Assembly: GCA_964589825.1 (NCBI GenBank)
Contig: CAZPUS010000024.1
Coordinates: forward strand, 1-49,457
Direction: 5' to 3'
From: CAZPUS01 sp964589825
GTDB taxonomy: Bacteria; Fibrobacterota; Chitinivibrionia; Chitinivibrionales; WJKA01
Length of the DNA stretch: 49,457 nucleotides
Shown here: piece after piece, positions 17,070 to 25,297 of the stretch
Position numbering within the stretch: the stretch's first letter is position 1
Layout of the letters: the number at the start of each line of letters is the position of its first letter
Notes under the pieces: model-generated
The model's input: the letters and a program-made list of their open reading frames with translations, nothing else
Databases searched by the model: none
Told to the model about the DNA's origin: nothing
Position numbers and translations under genes: made by a program

Positions 17070-18053
17070 TTACACCTGAATTGAGTGATTGTGCTGATGA
17101 AAGATGTTGCCATCCGCAATGGAAGCAACATCTGAGAACTTCGCTTTGTGGGGTTTTCGTTTCCAGCGATCGTGCATCCACACCCACTGATCGGGATGGC
17201 GCACGATTGCGGCGCTAAGTACGTTGTTAACGCGTTGTACATTGCGTACCAGATCGTGTGTCGTATTTGTACCCTGTTGCAGCGCAATGCGGTCGCTTAT
17301 GTAAATATCGTGAGTATGATCGGGCCTGCGTATGGTCCAGGTGACAAAAAGCGGAATGTGATATTTCATCGCGATTTTTACCGCCCCCGAAGGTGTATAG
17401 GCAATACGCCCCAGAAACCGTGCAAACACGCTTTCGACACGCGTATCCTGATCGATCAGCACCCCGAGTATCTCTCCGCCGCGAAGCCGTGTGAGAATCG
17501 TACGAACCGATACACTACGATGCAGGTAATCGATGGTGGGCGTATGGCGCATGTTGGATATAAGTGTGTCGAGGCGTTCGTCGTAGAGCCGTTTTCCGAG
17601 TGCGAAACCACGATACCCTTTTCTCGCGAATGCGGGCATGAGCAGCTCGAAACAGCCGACGTGACCGGTAATCATGACGATCCCCCTGCCTTCTGCATAC
17701 GCCTGTCGAAAGGGGACTTCGTTGTGCATACGCACCGTGCGCAGAAAAAAGTTGTTGTCGCGCGTCTGCAGATGTATGGCGTCAAAGATATTGCGGCCCA
17801 GTTGTCTGTAGATACATGTTGAGAGATGACTGATCTGTTGTGAAGTAAGGCGGGATGCAAAAAAACACTGCAGGTTGCGCCGCATGATGCGGTTTTCCTT
17901 AAGCGGGAGCCATGCCACACATCGTGCCGCCGCGGCGAACAGAAAGAGCCCGGCACTGCGCGGCAGCAGCCGCGCTGCATGCATGAGCATGAGCGCGCCC
18001 AGCCAGGCCCCGGTGTTTTTTGTATACTTCCGGGCTTTTTTTATACGTTTCAT
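17070..18053 (-). CDS. lpxL: LpxL/HtrB-type lipid A acyltransferase with a repeat-derived C-terminus
   Basis: A 327-residue lysophospholipid-type acyltransferase that adds a secondary acyl chain to lipid A at the inner membrane. The start at 18053 lies 7 bases after the ileS stop; a TTG at 18077 overlaps ileS and is less likely. It has an N-terminal hydrophobic stretch and the family's catalytic block around GIVMITGHVGCFELL (the His-x4-Glu of H-x4-D/E), FALGKRLYDERLD, GEILGVLIDQDTR and WVWMHDRWKRKP. Family members normally end soon after the last motif. Here about 24 extra residues follow, and about the last 15-20 codons and the stop coincide with an end of the dispersed repeat (17074-17117). 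The insertion probably replaced the native tail. Activity is likely kept because all motifs precede it. Confidence 0.9.
   Translation of the reverse strand: MKRIKKARKYTKNTGAWLGALMLMHAARLLPRSAGLFLFAAAARCVAWLPLKENRIMRRNLQCFFASRLTSQQISHLSTCIYRQLGRNIFDAIHLQTRDNNFFLRTVRMHNEVPFRQAYAEGRGIVMITGHVGCFELLMPAFARKGYRGFALGKRLYDERLDTLISNMRHTPTIDYLHRSVSVRTILTRLRGGEILGVLIDQDTRVESVFARFLGRIAYTPSGAVKIAMKYHIPLFVTWTIRRPDHTHDIYISDRIALQQGTNTTHDLVRNVQRVNNVLSAAIVRHPDQWVWMHDRWKRKPHKAKFSDVASIADGNIFHQHNHSIQV
17074..17117 (+). repeat. Single end of the dispersed MITE-like element, inside lpxL
   Basis: Begins ACCTGAATTGAG and matches the left end of the copy at 29674 at about 34 of 44 positions without gaps, by eye, down to the shared ATCCGC. 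It overlaps the 3' end of the minus-strand acyltransferase gene and supplies its stop codon region. No opposite end was found nearby. Just inside it, GATGTTGC...GCAACATC forms an 8-bp stem (about 17102-17131). Confidence 0.65.
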
Positions 18054-18060
18054 CGCCGTC

Positions 18061-21000
18061 TCAGTCGGCCTTTTCAAGCCGCAGTGTCACCGACTCTCCG
18101 TGAATATCGACCTGCACGCCGTTCGTACTCTCGTCCGGTTCAATTGAGATGCAAAGCGTTTCGTTTTTCACGTATTCGAGATGCGTTCGCACCGCATCCC
18201 GTATATCCTGTCCCGCAGCGAAGCGGATATGTATACGATCGCTTACCTCAAAGCCGTTTTCCTTGCGGGTATTCTGAACCCGATTGACGAATTCTCTTGC
18301 AAGGCCTTCGGCGCGCAGCTGCGGTGTTATTTCGGTATCAATCCCAACGGTGATCTCGCCCCTGGTTTCGACTTCGATCCCTTCTTTTTTATCACGTCGC
18401 AGCTCGATGTCGTCATATGAAACCGGATGACCGCACACGTCGATGGTTTCTCCTGCCTGCAGGCGATCGATCTGTGCACCGGAGAAAGCTTCTATGTGAC
18501 CTGCCGCCTCTTTCATGCGCTTTTTGTAGATTTTTCCGAGCTTTTTGAAATTAGGCTTGGCCTGGATAGTGACAACGGCATCTTCCTTTTCACCGAAATC
18601 AACCACCCTGATGTTCAGCTCCTGCCGGATGAGAGAGACGCTCTGCGATATGAGTTCGCGTTTGTGTGCATCGGCGATAATAACAGTGAGGCGCTGCAGT
18701 GGCTGCCTGATACGAATTTCGAACCGGCTTCGCAAAGCCCGTCCCATTGCAACGATGCTGCGGATCAGCTCCATCCTGGTCTCGAGATCTTCATCCCTGA
18801 AGCGCTGTTGTGCCGAGGGAAAATCGGCCAGATGTACGCTGACATCCTCATCGGTATGCTGTGCGCCGGTAAGATTTCTGTAGACCGCGTCGGTCAGAAA
18901 GGGCAGAAAGGGCGCCATAACCTGAGAGAACTGGCGAAGTACGTAGTGAAGTACCTCGTAGGCCTGGTTCTTGTCGGTGTCGTTTTCGCTTTTCCAGAAT
19001 CGGCGCCTGCTGAGGCGTATATACCAGTTGGTAAGATTATCTATAAAACTGACAAGATGCGGGACCACGCGATAGAGGTTGTAATTGTCCATTTCTTCAC
19101 GCACATACGCCACGGTGTGTTCGAGAAGAGAGAGTATCCAGCGGTCGAGTTCGTTCTGCGGCCGGGGATCGGCATGCTGCGAGGGTTGCCAGCAATCGAT
19201 ATTCGCGTAGGTGATGAAAAACGAATATGCATTCCAGAAAGGCAGCAGTATCGCGCGATACATTTCGAGGACCCCTTCGTTGGAAAAGCGAAGTTCCTCA
19301 CCCTTGACCGCAGGGGAGTTGATGAGAAAAAGCCGTAGGGCGTCCGCTCCCAGCTCATCGAGGATCTGCCGCGGCGGCACGTAGTTTTTAAGCCGTTTGG
19401 ACAGTTTTTTCCCTTCCTCGGAGAGGATGATGCCGTTGACAACCACGTTCTTAAAAGCCGGTTTGCCAAAAAGTGCGGATGCCACCACTGTAAGCGTATA
19501 AAACCATCCGCGTGTCTGGTCCAGCCCTTCCGCGATAAAATCGGCGGGGAATTTCTGATCGAAATCGTTGCGGTGCTCGAAGGGGTAGTGCAGTTGTGCA
19601 TACGGCATCGAACCGGATTCGAACCAGCAGTCGAGGACTTCGCTGACGCGTTCCATCGGTTTGCCGCATTCGGGACACGGTATGTCGATACGCTCGATCA
19701 CGTGCCGGTGCAGATCGTCAACCGGGATGGTAGTCGATTTGAGGTTGTCAAGCCATTCAACGGGGATCCCTTTTTCTTTCAGATCATCGGCTGTGCACTC
19801 GTCAATCAGCATGCGTACCTCCTCGACTGCCTGCTGATGCAGTTGCCGTCCTTTGTGGGTGTCGCCCGAGCCGGCACGGAGGTGAAACTCCTTTATGCTG
19901 CCGATGCATTCGACATTGCCGCATTCACACCGCCAGACGGGGATGGGTGCGCCCCAGTATCTGTTACGGGCAATGTTCCAGTCGGGTGCGCTTTCGATCC
20001 CCTTGCCGAATCGTCCCTGCTTGAGATGCGCGGGGACCCAGCGGATCGATTCGTTATTGCGGCGCATGTTTTCCTTGAGCGGCTGTACATGCATGAACCA
20101 GGTAGTGATCGCTTTGTACAGAAGCGGGGTGTCACACCGATAGCAGAACGGGTACCGGTGGGTGATCGTACTGCGGTGTACCAGCCGTTTTTTCTTTTTT
20201 AACGCATCGATGAGCGCATTGTTTGCATCAAAGATATATTCACCCGCATGATCGTGAATCTCCCCGGTAAAGCGTCCCTCTTCATCGACCGGACATACAA
20301 AGGGCAGTCCGAGTCTCTGTCCAGTGGCAAAGTCGTCTTCCCCGAAGCCGGGGGCAAGGTGTACTATGCCCGTACCGTCTTCGGTGGATACGAAATCGGC
20401 ACACACCACGGTGAAAAAAGATCCTTCTCTGTCGCAAAAGTAGTCAAATGGCGGCTCGTAGGTTTTGCCCTCCAGCTGTGATCCCGTAAACGTGTCGACA
20501 ATTTCGTATGCCGATTCGTCTTTGTAGTACGCCTGCAATCGTTCTTTTGCGAGGATATAATACCTGCCGTTGTCCAGGACCTTGACATAGGTTATATTGT
20601 CACTTACCGCACAGGCCACATTCGACGGCAGTGTCCACGGTGTGGTGGTCCAGACCAGCAGCATGGTGTCCGGGTCGTCTTTGAGCGGGCAGGTAATGGT
20701 AATCGAGGGGTCTTTTTTATCGGCATACCCCTGGTTCACCTCGAAGTTGGACAGCGGCGTGCTGCAGCCGGGGCAGAAGGGCTGTACTTTATAGCCTTCG
20801 TAGATATGTCCTTTTTCCCATATTTGTTTGAATACCCACCAGATACTTTCCATGTAGTGTGGATCCATGGTCCGGTATTCATGTTCGAAATCGACCCAGC
20901 GTCCCATTCGCTGCACGATATCGCGCCACTGCCGGGTGTAGCGAAGCACGATCGAGCGACACGCCTCGTTGAAGATGTGTATCCCGATTTCGTCGATATC

Positions 21001-21357
21001 CTTTTTACCCGAAATCCGCATTTCGCCTTCGATCTCTTTTTCCACCGGCAGGCCGTGGCAGTCCCAGCCGAATTTACGTTCCACGTAATTGCCGCGCATT
21101 GTCTGGAAACGGGGAACGATATCTTTCATGGTTCCGGCAAGAAGATGGCCGTAGTGGGGAAGTCCGGTGGCAAAGGGCGGGCCGTCATAAAAGACGAACG
21201 ACGGCGCCTCACGACGCTGTTCCAGCGATTTATCGAAAATCCGGTGTTCGTTCCAGTAGTCGAGGACCTGCTGTTCAATCCGGGGCAGTTGCACATCCCG
21301 GGGGATTGGGGTAAAAAAAGGCTCTCGGGAAGCCCTGTTGCTGGATGTGGAACTCAT
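18061..21357 (-). CDS. ileS: Isoleucyl-tRNA synthetase, long (type 2, eukaryote-like) form
   Basis: A 1098-residue class I aminoacyl-tRNA synthetase charging tRNA-Ile. The ATG at 21357 overlaps the punA stop as ATGA. The HIGH motif is the variant PHYGHLLAGT (about 59-68) and the KMSKS loop is GKKLSKRLKNY (about 630). Between them is the CP1 editing domain, with TTPWTLPSN and WFMHVQPL. Cys pairs in CPGCSTP, CEC/CGN and CPECGK may bind zinc. The length, HYGH variant and missing C-terminal zinc finger fit the eukaryote-like class, some members of which resist mupirocin. It overlaps nothing downstream: lpxL starts 7 bases later. Confidence 0.97.
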   Translation of the reverse strand: MSSTSSNRASREPFFTPIPRDVQLPRIEQQVLDYWNEHRIFDKSLEQRREAPSFVFYDGPPFATGLPHYGHLLAGTMKDIVPRFQTMRGNYVERKFGWDCHGLPVEKEIEGEMRISGKKDIDEIGIHIFNEACRSIVLRYTRQWRDIVQRMGRWVDFEHEYRTMDPHYMESIWWVFKQIWEKGHIYEGYKVQPFCPGCSTPLSNFEVNQGYADKKDPSITITCPLKDDPDTMLLVWTTTPWTLPSNVACAVSDNITYVKVLDNGRYYILAKERLQAYYKDESAYEIVDTFTGSQLEGKTYEPPFDYFCDREGSFFTVVCADFVSTEDGTGIVHLAPGFGEDDFATGQRLGLPFVCPVDEEGRFTGEIHDHAGEYIFDANNALIDALKKKKRLVHRSTITHRYPFCYRCDTPLLYKAITTWFMHVQPLKENMRRNNESIRWVPAHLKQGRFGKGIESAPDWNIARNRYWGAPIPVWRCECGNVECIGSIKEFHLRAGSGDTHKGRQLHQQAVEEVRMLIDECTADDLKEKGIPVEWLDNLKSTTIPVDDLHRHVIERIDIPCPECGKPMERVSEVLDCWFESGSMPYAQLHYPFEHRNDFDQKFPADFIAEGLDQTRGWFYTLTVVASALFGKPAFKNVVVNGIILSEEGKKLSKRLKNYVPPRQILDELGADALRLFLINSPAVKGEELRFSNEGVLEMYRAILLPFWNAYSFFITYANIDCWQPSQHADPRPQNELDRWILSLLEHTVAYVREEMDNYNLYRVVPHLVSFIDNLTNWYIRLSRRRFWKSENDTDKNQAYEVLHYVLRQFSQVMAPFLPFLTDAVYRNLTGAQHTDEDVSVHLADFPSAQQRFRDEDLETRMELIRSIVAMGRALRSRFEIRIRQPLQRLTVIIADAHKRELISQSVSLIRQELNIRVVDFGEKEDAVVTIQAKPNFKKLGKIYKKRMKEAAGHIEAFSGAQIDRLQAGETIDVCGHPVSYDDIELRRDKKEGIEVETRGEITVGIDTEITPQLRAEGLAREFVNRVQNTRKENGFEVSDRIHIRFAAGQDIRDAVRTHLEYVKNETLCISIEPDESTNGVQVDIHGESVTLRLEKAD

Positions 21358-22175
21358 AGTGCTTCGCAAACCTTTTCGATGAGCGTGACAAGTTTGGGCT
21401 CCGCCTTGTTGGCGACAGCGATAATTTTATTGATATCCGCGGGCTCGAGTGCATCCGGAAGACACGAGTCGGTCACCACGGAGATACCAAGCGTACAAAA
21501 ACCGCAGTGAACCGCCGCGATTACTTCGGGGACGGTACTCATCCCGATCACATCCGCACCAATGAGCCGAAGCATGCGGTATTCCGCCCGTGTTTCGAGA
21601 TTGGGACCGGTCATTGCCGCGTAGACGCCCTTTTCGACCCGTATTGTATTGGCACGGGCCGTTTCCATGGTCAGCTCGATGAGCTTTTTTGAGTATGGTT
21701 CGCACATATCCGGATAACGCGTTCCGATACGGTTGTCGTTGTGACCGATCAGCGGGCTGTCAGACAGGAGATTGATATGGTCTTCGATCAGCATGAGGGT
21801 GCCCGGCGCAAAGTTGGGATTGAGACCGCCGCAGGCGTTGGATACCATAAGGGTATGTGCACCCAGAAACCGCATGACTCTTACCGGGAACACGACCTGT
21901 TGCAGTGTGTATCCCTCGTAGCGGTGAAACCGTCCGTGCATGGCGACGATCTTTTTGCCTTTGAGCGTACCGATGAGCAGCTCTCCGGCATGTGTCTCGA
22001 GTGTAGAGACCGGAAAATGGGGAATCTTTTCGTAGGGGATGGTCGCTTCAATTTCGATCGAATCGACCAGGCGGCTCAGGCCGGTGCCAAGAATAACCGC
22101 GTATTCCGGCTCGATAGAGGTGTGTTTTTTGATCTCTTTGATTGCGTCCTGAATCATGTTATACGTCTCTGCCAT
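21354..22175 (-). CDS. punA: Purine nucleoside phosphorylase (trimeric type)
   Basis: A 273-residue cytoplasmic enzyme that splits purine (deoxy)ribonucleosides with phosphate. The start at 22175 has AGGAGG six bases upstream; the open frame extends further but without support. Motifs: AVILGTGLSRL (phosphate), MHGRFHRYEGY, SNACGGLNPNF, MTGPNLETRAEYR and IGMSTVPEV. At the base-recognition position, where human PNP has Asn243 (LITN), this protein reads VVTDSCLPD, with Asp. This is a variant I associate with other bacterial PNPs and with MTA phosphorylases. Base preference therefore stays open. It overlaps ileS by ATGA. Confidence 0.93.
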   Translation of the reverse strand: MAETYNMIQDAIKEIKKHTSIEPEYAVILGTGLSRLVDSIEIEATIPYEKIPHFPVSTLETHAGELLIGTLKGKKIVAMHGRFHRYEGYTLQQVVFPVRVMRFLGAHTLMVSNACGGLNPNFAPGTLMLIEDHINLLSDSPLIGHNDNRIGTRYPDMCEPYSKKLIELTMETARANTIRVEKGVYAAMTGPNLETRAEYRMLRLIGADVIGMSTVPEVIAAVHCGFCTLGISVVTDSCLPDALEPADINKIIAVANKAEPKLVTLIEKVCEAL

Positions 22176-22250
22176 GAGATGCCTCCTGATGGATGTATCG
22201 TATACAGGTGGTGAATTATCCTGATTTAAAAAAAAGTGCGTATTCCAAAG

Positions 22251-22298
22251 CCCCGCGTGTACGGGGAAACGACCGATCCGGTGTATCTGCCGATACAC
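22251..22298 (-). terminator. Tandem hairpins between DUF167 gene and punA
   Basis: Two stems lie in the 158-base spacer: CCCCG/CGGGG (22251-22266) and a perfect 7-bp GTGTATC/GATACAC (22281-22298). On the minus strand an 8-T run follows, but 15 bases after the second stem, so any termination of upstream transcripts would be inefficient. They may instead shape the punA leader. Confidence 0.35.
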
Positions 22299-22333
22299 GT
22301 GCGGTCGATGCAGACCGAAATTGTATGTACAGC

Positions 22334-22633
22334 TTAGCGTGTGTGCATAGACGACTCGAGGTGTTCGAATGCGTCGTTTTGTCCCATACCTGCAACCGTG
22401 ACGTGCTTTATCCGGGATTTTTCTCCCCGGATAATCTGGACCGAAGATTTCGAGACCCCGAGCTTTTTTGCAAGGAATGCCACGGTACGGGCATTTGCTT
22501 TCCCTTCGTGTGCCGGGGCCGTAACGGAGACGGTCGCACTCTTTTCGCTGCGGTCGCAGCGTACTACCGCATCTTTTTTTGCATTCGGTTTACAGTGTAT
22601 GGTTAACACCAGGTCGTTGCGTCTCTGTGTCAT
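22334..22633 (-). CDS. DUF167/YggU family protein
   Basis: A 99-residue protein of the YggU family, of unknown function. The family signature is clear: LTIHCKPNAKKDAV, VSVTAPAHEGKANARTVAFLAKKLGVSKSSVQIIRGEKSRIKHVTV. These genes often sit with yggT and division or segregation genes, as here, where divIVA and yggT lie just upstream. The length matches the family (about 95-100). Confidence 0.93.
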   Translation of the reverse strand: MTQRRNDLVLTIHCKPNAKKDAVVRCDRSEKSATVSVTAPAHEGKANARTVAFLAKKLGVSKSSVQIIRGEKSRIKHVTVAGMGQNDAFEHLESSMHTR

Positions 22634-22710
22634 CTGCGGGTACCGCCTGCCGGTTCGCTGCAGTGAATCAAGGTTCTGCGAGTTAGAATCCCGGATACCT
22701 CAAAGGGAGA

Positions 22711-23295
22711 TCAGGTATGATTCCGGCTGTCCGGATCCTCCGGTGGTCGCGAATCGTCGTGTACGCTGTCCATCACTTCGCTATTCGATTCCGATGCGGC
22801 ATCGTGTTCGGAATTGGGTCCGGAATCGGGAGACGAAGGGTGCGCCAGTTCTCCCTCGATGGAGTTGAGAAGCTCCAGCTGTGTCTCCAGTATCGATTTG
22901 AATCTCAGCATAAAACTGTCACGCTGGTAGGTGAGCTGCGAGAGCTCTTCCTGAAGCTGGCGTACACGCTGTCTCGATTTTTCTTCGCAGGAGTTTGCGC
23001 GCACCTGCGCGTCCTTGATAATAAGCTCCGCCTCTTTCTGTGCGTTTACCTTGGATTCGTCTGTCGCTTTTTGAGCAGTGAGCAGGGTGTCGTTGAGTGT
23101 TTTTTCGATTTTTTTGTACTCGTCGAGCTGCTCTTCGAGACTGCGCACTTTATGGGTAAGTTCACTGTTTTTTTTAACCGTGGCTTCGAATTCACCTGCA
23201 ACCATTTCGAGAAAACTGTTCACCTCATCGGGGTCGAATCCGCGGAATGATTTTCTGAACGGCTGTTTGCGTATATCGAGCGGAGTGATTGCCAT
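22711..23295 (-). CDS. divIVA: DivIVA-domain coiled-coil protein
   Basis: A 194-residue cytoplasmic coiled-coil protein. The N-terminal membrane-curvature-sensing motif is ITPLDIRKQPFRKSFRGFDP, followed by DEVNSFLEMVAGEFEATV. A coiled coil spans about 35-150 and the last 45 residues are acidic, Ser/Pro-rich and probably disordered. In Gram-positives DivIVA recruits division and growth proteins to poles and septa. In diderms the role is less clear. It lies between yggT and the DUF167 gene, the same neighbourhood seen in many Gram-positives (ylmG-divIVA). Confidence 0.92.
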   Translation of the reverse strand: MAITPLDIRKQPFRKSFRGFDPDEVNSFLEMVAGEFEATVKKNSELTHKVRSLEEQLDEYKKIEKTLNDTLLTAQKATDESKVNAQKEAELIIKDAQVRANSCEEKSRQRVRQLQEELSQLTYQRDSFMLRFKSILETQLELLNSIEGELAHPSSPDSGPNSEHDAASESNSEVMDSVHDDSRPPEDPDSRNHT

Positions 23296-23332
23296 AATTG
23301 TCTCCCACAGTCTTAAAAAATGCGTTAGCGGT

Positions 23333-23578
23333 TCAGTACATTAATTGAATTAAAAAACTGCGTATGAACCACAGAAGCAAAAAAACGATAATAGGTGAAA
23401 AATCTATCCCGATCTGGTTTGCGGGCAGCAGGCGTCGTATGGGCTGCAGTACCGGTTCGGTTATTTTGAGTATCCAGCGGCTGAACGGATGCGACGGATC
23501 GATATTGATCCACGACATGATAATCCGTATTACGAGGATTATTTCGTATATGCGAAAAAGAAAAAATAGCAGATTCAT
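23333..23578 (-). CDS. YggT/YlmG family membrane protein
   Basis: An 81-residue inner-membrane protein with two TM helices (about 2-22 and 60-78) and the family motif IIRIIMSWINIDPSHPFSRWILKITEPVLQPIRRLLP between them (residues 16-52). It is a single YggT repeat, half the size of E. coli YggT, like YlmG of Gram-positives. It precedes divIVA by 37 bases. The family is linked to division and envelope functions but its activity is unknown. Confidence 0.93.
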   Translation of the reverse strand: MNLLFFLFRIYEIILVIRIIMSWINIDPSHPFSRWILKITEPVLQPIRRLLPANQIGIDFSPIIVFLLLWFIRSFLIQLMY

Positions 23579-23645
23579 ACTATACAGACGCCGATATCAG
23601 CGCCATCTCTTTTCTGAAGGCATGTGGTATACGCGGAATAACTGC

Positions 23646-23993
23646 TTATATCTCTTTAGCCTCTTCAAGCGACGAGGCGATATTGAGGACCGAGGAGAGC
23701 TTGGTTGTTTCAAACAGTTTGTTCATGTACGACTGAGAATTCGTATTGGTGTTGAGGATAATCAGGGCACCGTTTTTGGTTTCGAGTGCTTTGTGGAAGT
23801 AAATCAACACACCGAGTCCGTGACTGTCGATAAAATCGGCTTTGGTGATATCGACGATGATTCTGGTATTTCCCGCATGTTCGAGATCATTGAGCTTCTG
23901 CTGGAGTCTGCTGTTGTCTTCTTCCCGGATTCTCCCCTTTACTTCAAGACAGGGTGTATTTTCGTAATACGTGGCGTTGACTTCTTCTATCAT
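23646..23993 (-). CDS. STAS-domain anti-sigma factor antagonist
   Basis: A 115-residue SpoIIAA/RsbV-like protein. The start at 23993 (MIEEVNATYYENT) has AGGAGG ten bases upstream. The conserved phospho-acceptor serine is in KADFIDSHGLGVLIYF (about 53-68). Such proteins bind and release anti-sigma factors depending on phosphorylation, but no RsbW-type kinase or sigma gene is nearby, so the partner is elsewhere. It precedes yggT by 67 bases. Confidence 0.92.
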   Translation of the reverse strand: MIEEVNATYYENTPCLEVKGRIREEDNSRLQQKLNDLEHAGNTRIIVDITKADFIDSHGLGVLIYFHKALETKNGALIILNTNTNSQSYMNKLFETTKLSSVLNIASSLEEAKEI

Positions 23994-24137
23994 TACAGTA
24001 TTACCTCCTGTGCGCATGAAAAAACAGGGAATTTCGCACACCGTGCGTGGTTCCCCGATTTATTTTTCAGCGAAGGTGAGCCGGATTCGCCGGCCTCAGA
24101 ATTTGCCTGACCGGGGGCGTCGATCCGGTTATGTGGA

Positions 24138-24168
24138 TTACGCCCGGATATCCGGATATCGGGCGTAA
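24138..24168. promoter_or_regulatory. Long inverted repeat between divergent genes
   Basis: TTACGCCCG(G)ATATCC pairs with GGATATCGGGCGTAA with a single extra G, giving a near-perfect 31-base inverted repeat in the 243-base spacer between the divergent STAS gene and the hypothetical gene at 24237. Neither gene ends here, so it is not a simple terminator for them. An operator is possible. Confidence 0.4.
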
Positions 24169-24236
24169 CGGATTATTTCAAAAATAATATATGAGCTGTG
24201 CATCCGTCGCACGCCGCACACGCATAAGGAGTCGCT

Positions 24237-24806
24237 ATGCAGCTGAGCAAAGAAGACGTAATTTCATATGCAACACGGTATATTTCGCAGGACGATATTA
24301 CCGATTTCCCGGGCCCCCGTGATCTTTTTGCGCTTATGCAGAGAGAAAAAGAGACCGTCCGCACAGCCGATGACGGTTCCGGGGATACATCCGCTGATCC
24401 GTCCGACTGGCAGTTTATGGGCTATGGCCTCTGTCTGGGATATCAGACAGACGAAGAGGCAAAGCCGGCGGGTAAATGGGTGTGGTTTTCTTATCTCTAT
24501 CTGGGGACCTGGCCGCCGATAAAACAGCACATGCGCCTGCAGCCGCCGCATGTGGTACTCGGGCGCTTCAGTACCAGTGATCGAAGCAAAGAGGTGAAAA
24601 TAGAGAAGATCGACCCGGAGACTGCAGCCGATATAGATTCCGATATGGAGAAGCCGGACCGGAAGGCGCGTGCCGGATCGACAACGGGCACAAAAAGCGA
24701 TACTGCCACGCAGCAGAAAGAGTCGTCTGTGCCGGGGTCTGAGGCGGACCGGGATGCGGATGATGAGGGTGAGGACAATATTCTTACGTTTCCGGGGAAG
24801 AAATAG
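24237..24806 (+). CDS. Hypothetical protein with acidic low-complexity tail
   Basis: A 189-residue protein I do not recognise. AAGGAG lies six bases before the ATG. Residues 1-110 look folded, with aromatic-rich strands (WQFMGYGLCLGYQ, KWVWFSYLYLGTWPP) and a possible small alpha/beta fold. Residues 115-180 are Lys/Asp/Ser/Thr-rich and probably disordered, ending ILTFPGKK. No signal peptide or membrane segment is visible. It stands at the border of an accessory patch containing remnants. Confidence 0.7.
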   Translation: MQLSKEDVISYATRYISQDDITDFPGPRDLFALMQREKETVRTADDGSGDTSADPSDWQFMGYGLCLGYQTDEEAKPAGKWVWFSYLYLGTWPPIKQHMRLQPPHVVLGRFSTSDRSKEVKIEKIDPETAADIDSDMEKPDRKARAGSTTGTKSDTATQQKESSVPGSEADRDADDEGEDNILTFPGKK

Positions 24807-25273
24807 GGGGGGTAAAAGATTATCACACGGTACGTTATACGCTGTCGACCAGTACCACAAGGTGGAGAAAAGGCTGCCTGAATCAATTACCGGATATGTC
24901 CATACACACCATTTGGCAATTTCTTACGAATGCGGGGGTATATCTTTCTTATCAGGCACAGGCAGAAAGTGCGTGGTGTTGGGCGGCATCTATGGATATG
25001 GCGACGTTCCCCCCGTTTTGTATCACATCCGCAATGAGGGTGTTAATGGTATAGTAATAACAAATAGCCATAGATGCGCGCAGTATTCAGGAGAGTGATC
25101 TGTTCGAATACAGCGTGGAATCGCACGACTGGACAGAGCAGTGCGTTGCGGTGGCAACGGTGAAATCACCGGGGTTCGGAAAAGCGAAAGGAGGCATGCG
25201 TGCAACCATAAATCAGGACGGAGAAAAGGGCGGAGACAAGGTATTGCTTCACTACGTAAAAAACTGGCAGTAG
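24773..25273 (+). pseudogene. Apparent remnant of a papain-like cysteine protease
   Basis: One frame (positions 24773 to 25273) reads like protein almost throughout but has no supported start and is broken by three stops in a row at 25052-25060. Before the break it reads LSYQAQAESAWCWAASMDMA (about 24941-25000), which matches the catalytic Cys motif (WCWAAS) of C39-like/AvrRpt2-type papain-fold proteases. After the break it reads DWTEQCVAVATVKSP and ends GGDKVLLHYVKNWQ and stop at 25273. An ATG at 24896 exists without a ribosome site. The second half may come from another gene. The active-site match is what I see; decay is inferred. Confidence 0.4.
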
Positions 25274-25297
25274 CTGCTTGTGGGAGATTTTTATTTC

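Noticed and set aside
22250..22275. CCCCGCGTGTACGGGG with flanks, resembling a type I-E CRISPR repeat
   Set aside because: Only one copy is present with no regular spacer pattern, and no cas gene is nearby. It is best explained as a hairpin in a spacer.
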